Of a stretch of 7,455 nucleotides of DNA, positions 6,744-7,455 are shown one piece after another. The DNA is taken from the NCBI GenBank assembly GCA_023436885.1, contig JAEZHI010000029.1, forward strand, positions 1 through 7,455, given 5' to 3'. The position numbers and the translations under genes are program-made. Origin of the DNA: Pseudomonadota bacterium. Lineage in GTDB: Bacteria > Pseudomonadota > Alphaproteobacteria > Rhizobiales > Pleomorphomonadaceae. A model generated the notes under the pieces. It searched no databases and was not told the DNA's origin. It saw only the letters and a list, made by a program, of their open reading frames with translations. How positions within the stretch are numbered: the stretch's first letter is position 1; the number at the start of each line of letters is the position of its first letter.

Positions 6744-7455
6744 GTGCCGGGAACGACCACCACGCGGCGGGTGACCGCGGCAGACGTCGCCCGCTCGCTC
6801 GGCCTGTCGCGCGCGACCGTCGGCTTCGTGCTCAACCGCACGCCGGGTCAGACGATCCCCGAGGCGACGCGCGCCCGGGTGCTGGCCGAGGCGCAGCGCC
6901 TGGGCTACCGCCCGAACGCCGCGGCCCAGGCGCTCGCGCGGGGGCGCAGCGCGGTCGCACTGCTCGTGCTCCCGGACTGGCCGGTCGACTTCGCGCTCCG
7001 GGTGAACCTGGAGGAGGCCGGGATGCTGCTCGACCGCGCCGGGTACTCGCTCGTCACCCAGACCCACCACGCCGAGGGCCTCGCGCGTCCGCTGTGGCAG
7101 ACCCTGCAGCCCGAGGTCGTCCTCGGCATGCTCCCGTTCAGCGACGAGGAGCTCGCCGCCATCCGCGCCGCCGGGGTGCCGCACGTCATCGCGAGCCCGC
7201 AGGGCCAGGTCCCCGAGGACGTCCCCGGGGTCGGCGAGGGCGTGCGGGCGCAGGTCCGGCACCTCGCGGCGCGCGGTCACCGGGTGCTGGGGTACGGCTG
7301 CACCGACGACGCCCGGCTCTCGTGGCTGCAGCGGCACCGTGCGGAGGCAGCCCGCCGCGAGTGCGAGGCGCTCGGGCTGCCCGCTCCCGTCGAGCAGGAG
7401 GTGCCGGGTCCCCGCGGCGCGGCGGCTGCACTGGACGCGTGGCGCGCGGCGGGGG
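6744..7455 (+). CDS. LacI-family transcriptional regulator, N-terminal 237 residues (runs off the right edge)
   Basis: A LacI/GalR-type DNA-binding regulator. The helix-turn-helix covers about residues 10-31 (VTAADVARSLGLSRATVGFVLN), followed by PGQTIPEATRARVLAEAQRLGYRPN and the hinge AAAQALARGRS (59-69), with Leu64 at the place that inserts into the operator minor groove. A periplasmic-binding-protein-like effector domain starts near residue 70 (VALLVLPDW) and includes VRHLAARGHRVLGYG. About 237 of a usual 330-350 residues are present, so the effector pocket is incomplete. Start GTG at 6744 has GGAGAGG six to seven bases upstream. It is divergent from the flavoprotein gene, and repeated GCTAGC palindromes lie in both non-coding gaps, so it probably represses the flavoprotein and the permease-GH78-GH3 operon until a sugar or glycoside inducer is present. 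That regulatory role is inferred from position and from family habit. Confidence 0.92.
   Translation, partial: MPGTTTTRRVTAADVARSLGLSRATVGFVLNRTPGQTIPEATRARVLAEAQRLGYRPNAAAQALARGRSAVALLVLPDWPVDFALRVNLEEAGMLLDRAGYSLVTQTHHAEGLARPLWQTLQPEVVLGMLPFSDEELAAIRAAGVPHVIASPQGQVPEDVPGVGEGVRAQVRHLAARGHRVLGYGCTDDARLSWLQRHRAEAARRECEALGLPAPVEQEVPGPRGAAAALDAWRAAG

Noticed and set aside
1..7455. Mobile element, CRISPR, tRNA/rRNA or natural-product biosynthesis locus
   Set aside because: No transposase, integrase, direct-repeat array, RNA gene or synthase domain was seen. All five genes are catabolic or regulatory in family and have similar codon style.

Overview
The window is very GC-rich and tightly packed. 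It uses GTG starts for four of its five genes, and the coding frames I could follow lack the codons TTA, CTA and TCA almost entirely. Together with the protein families this points to a high-GC actinomycete, plausibly a soil- or plant-associated micrococcalean such as Cellulomonas or a relative. The genus is a guess from style, not from a marker gene.

Layout, right to left. A LacI-family regulator starts at 6744 on the + strand and runs off the right edge. Divergent from it, across a 178-base gap, is a flavoprotein of the 3-ketosteroid Delta1-dehydrogenase (KstD) family (6565 to 4871, minus). It ends at a strong GC-rich hairpin (4804-4845). A 161-base gap holding that hairpin and a candidate promoter precedes a three-gene minus-strand operon: a 12-TM major facilitator (4709-3363), a GH78 alpha-L-rhamnosidase (3338-858) and a GH3 beta-glucosidase (845 to beyond the left edge). 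The operon gaps are 24 and 12 bases, and each gene has its own Shine-Dalgarno sequence.

How the genes may work together. Neither glycosidase shows a signal peptide, so the simplest reading is that the permease imports an intact rhamnosyl-glucoside, and the rhamnosidase and beta-glucosidase then strip it in the cytoplasm. The KstD-like protein keeps all four residues that define catalysis in the family, as far as I can align by eye. That suggests the freed aglycone may be a steroid- or triterpenoid-like ring system that is then dehydrogenated. Plant steroidal saponins and glycoalkaloids carry this type of rhamnose-on-glucose chain, which makes them a natural candidate substrate; this is inference.

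Regulation. The palindrome GCTAGC occurs twice just after the predicted start point of the permease operon and once in the gap between the flavoprotein and lacI. By eye these are the only CTAG tetramers in the window. An identical 11-mer, ACGCGCTAGCG, is present in both gaps. I read these as candidate operators of the LacI-type regulator, which would tie the flavoprotein and the sugar-cleaving operon into one local regulon. There are no RNA genes, mobile elements, CRISPR arrays or gene-free stretches over 300 bases.
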